Shown here: positions 63,882-64,000 of the stretch, piece after piece | How the letters are laid out: each line of letters opens with the position of its first letter | How positions within the stretch are numbered: position 1 is the first letter of the stretch | Assembly: GCA_937879965.1 (NCBI GenBank) | Contig: CALFMP010000037.1 | Span: 922,767 to 986,766, forward strand | DNA: 64,000 bases | Origin: QKMZ01 sp012965515 | GTDB taxonomy: Bacteria > Cyanobacteriota > Vampirovibrionia > Obscuribacterales > Obscuribacteraceae | Reading direction: 5' to 3' | Program-made: the position numbers and the translations under genes | The notes under the pieces: model-generated | Told to the model about the DNA's origin: nothing | Databases searched by the model: none | What the model saw: the letters and a program-made list of their open reading frames with translations, nothing else

Positions 63882-64000
63882 CGCGGGCGGCAAGAATGCC
63901 GCCCCTACGGCTTTCTAGCTAGTACTGCGAAATTCCTGGTACGCTGGCGGCAAGAATGCCGCCCCTACGGCTTTCTAGCTAGTACTGCGAAATTCCTGGT
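63882..64000. repeat. 60-bp tandem repeat running to the window edge
   Basis: Two units (63882-63940 and 63942-64000) differ at a single position. Each holds a GGGCGGCAAGAATGCCGCCC-like palindrome and GGCTTTCTAGCTAGTACTGC. The array is cut by the end of the window and may continue. Confidence 0.9.

Larger units (their letters stand above)
63557..64000. other. 444-bp non-coding right end, promoter region plus repeats
   Basis: The left part must hold the promoter of giant paralogue B, though no clear boxes are seen. From 63825 the sequence is made of palindromic spacer elements and a 60-bp tandem repeat. Confidence 0.6.

Overview
The window reads as a chromosomal stretch of a free-living bacterium with moderate GC content and dense genes separated by palindromic spacers. 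The mix of genes includes GspE-N-terminal-type repeat proteins, a DUF4388-like protein, an Ski2/Mtr4-like helicase, a GH63-type glucosidase, Tad-type pseudopilins, Ser/Thr kinase plus TPR signalling, and giant annexin-like proteins. This recalls the non-photosynthetic relatives of cyanobacteria (Melainabacteria/Vampirovibrionia, Obscuribacterales-like). That placement is an inference from gene content, not from a marker gene.

Layout. 1-5.8 kb: the tail of a Spy/CpxP-like protein, an FAD oxidoreductase, and an 819-residue HEIGH metalloprotease followed by two tandem paralogous small genes. 5.8-12.8 kb: a TPR-containing Ser/Thr kinase, an exported subtilase, and Tad-like genes. 13-18 kb: a SWIM/SNF2 helicase and a two-TM sensor with no output domain. 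18-26 kb: an exported thioredoxin-like protein, a hairpin-rich putative RNA, a desaturase, a GspE-N repeat protein, superoxide dismutase, an HTH/coiled-coil protein, a SelW-family gene read through an in-frame UGA (selenocysteine), a DUF4388-like protein and cytidylate kinase. 26.5-29.9 kb: a histidine kinase with two tandem response regulators. 30-36.4 kb: a fused GNAT, an exported protein, a GH63-like glycosidase and a Rieske oxygenase. 36.6-40.4 kb: a sugar-catabolic cluster (class I aldolase, lyxose-isomerase-like cupin, HAD phosphatase, MFS). 40.5-49.1 kb: a serpin coupled to a Tat-exported amine oxidase, a second MFS, a TPR protein, an Ski2-like helicase and tRNA-Pro(GGG). 49.9-54.4 kb: a sigma factor, a second histidine kinase, coaD and a coiled-coil protein. 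54.6-63.6 kb: two giant paralogous proteins with annexin-like repeats and LysM-like C-termini.

The clearest hidden item is the selenoprotein at 24151-24492. It has a CxxU motif, a strong Shine-Dalgarno and a bacterial SECIS-type hairpin just after the UGA. Ordinary gene calling would start it at the internal TTG codon at 24214 and lose the redox centre. Other unusual points are likely AUC/AUU start codons on both histidine kinases, Shine-Dalgarno-sequestering hairpins shared by the two giant genes, and a family of GTAGGGGCG...CGCCC palindromes. These palindromes supply stop codons to neighbouring genes and one forms the tRNA terminator. Tandem repeat arrays lie at 29.84, 37.5, 49.2 and 63.9 kb.
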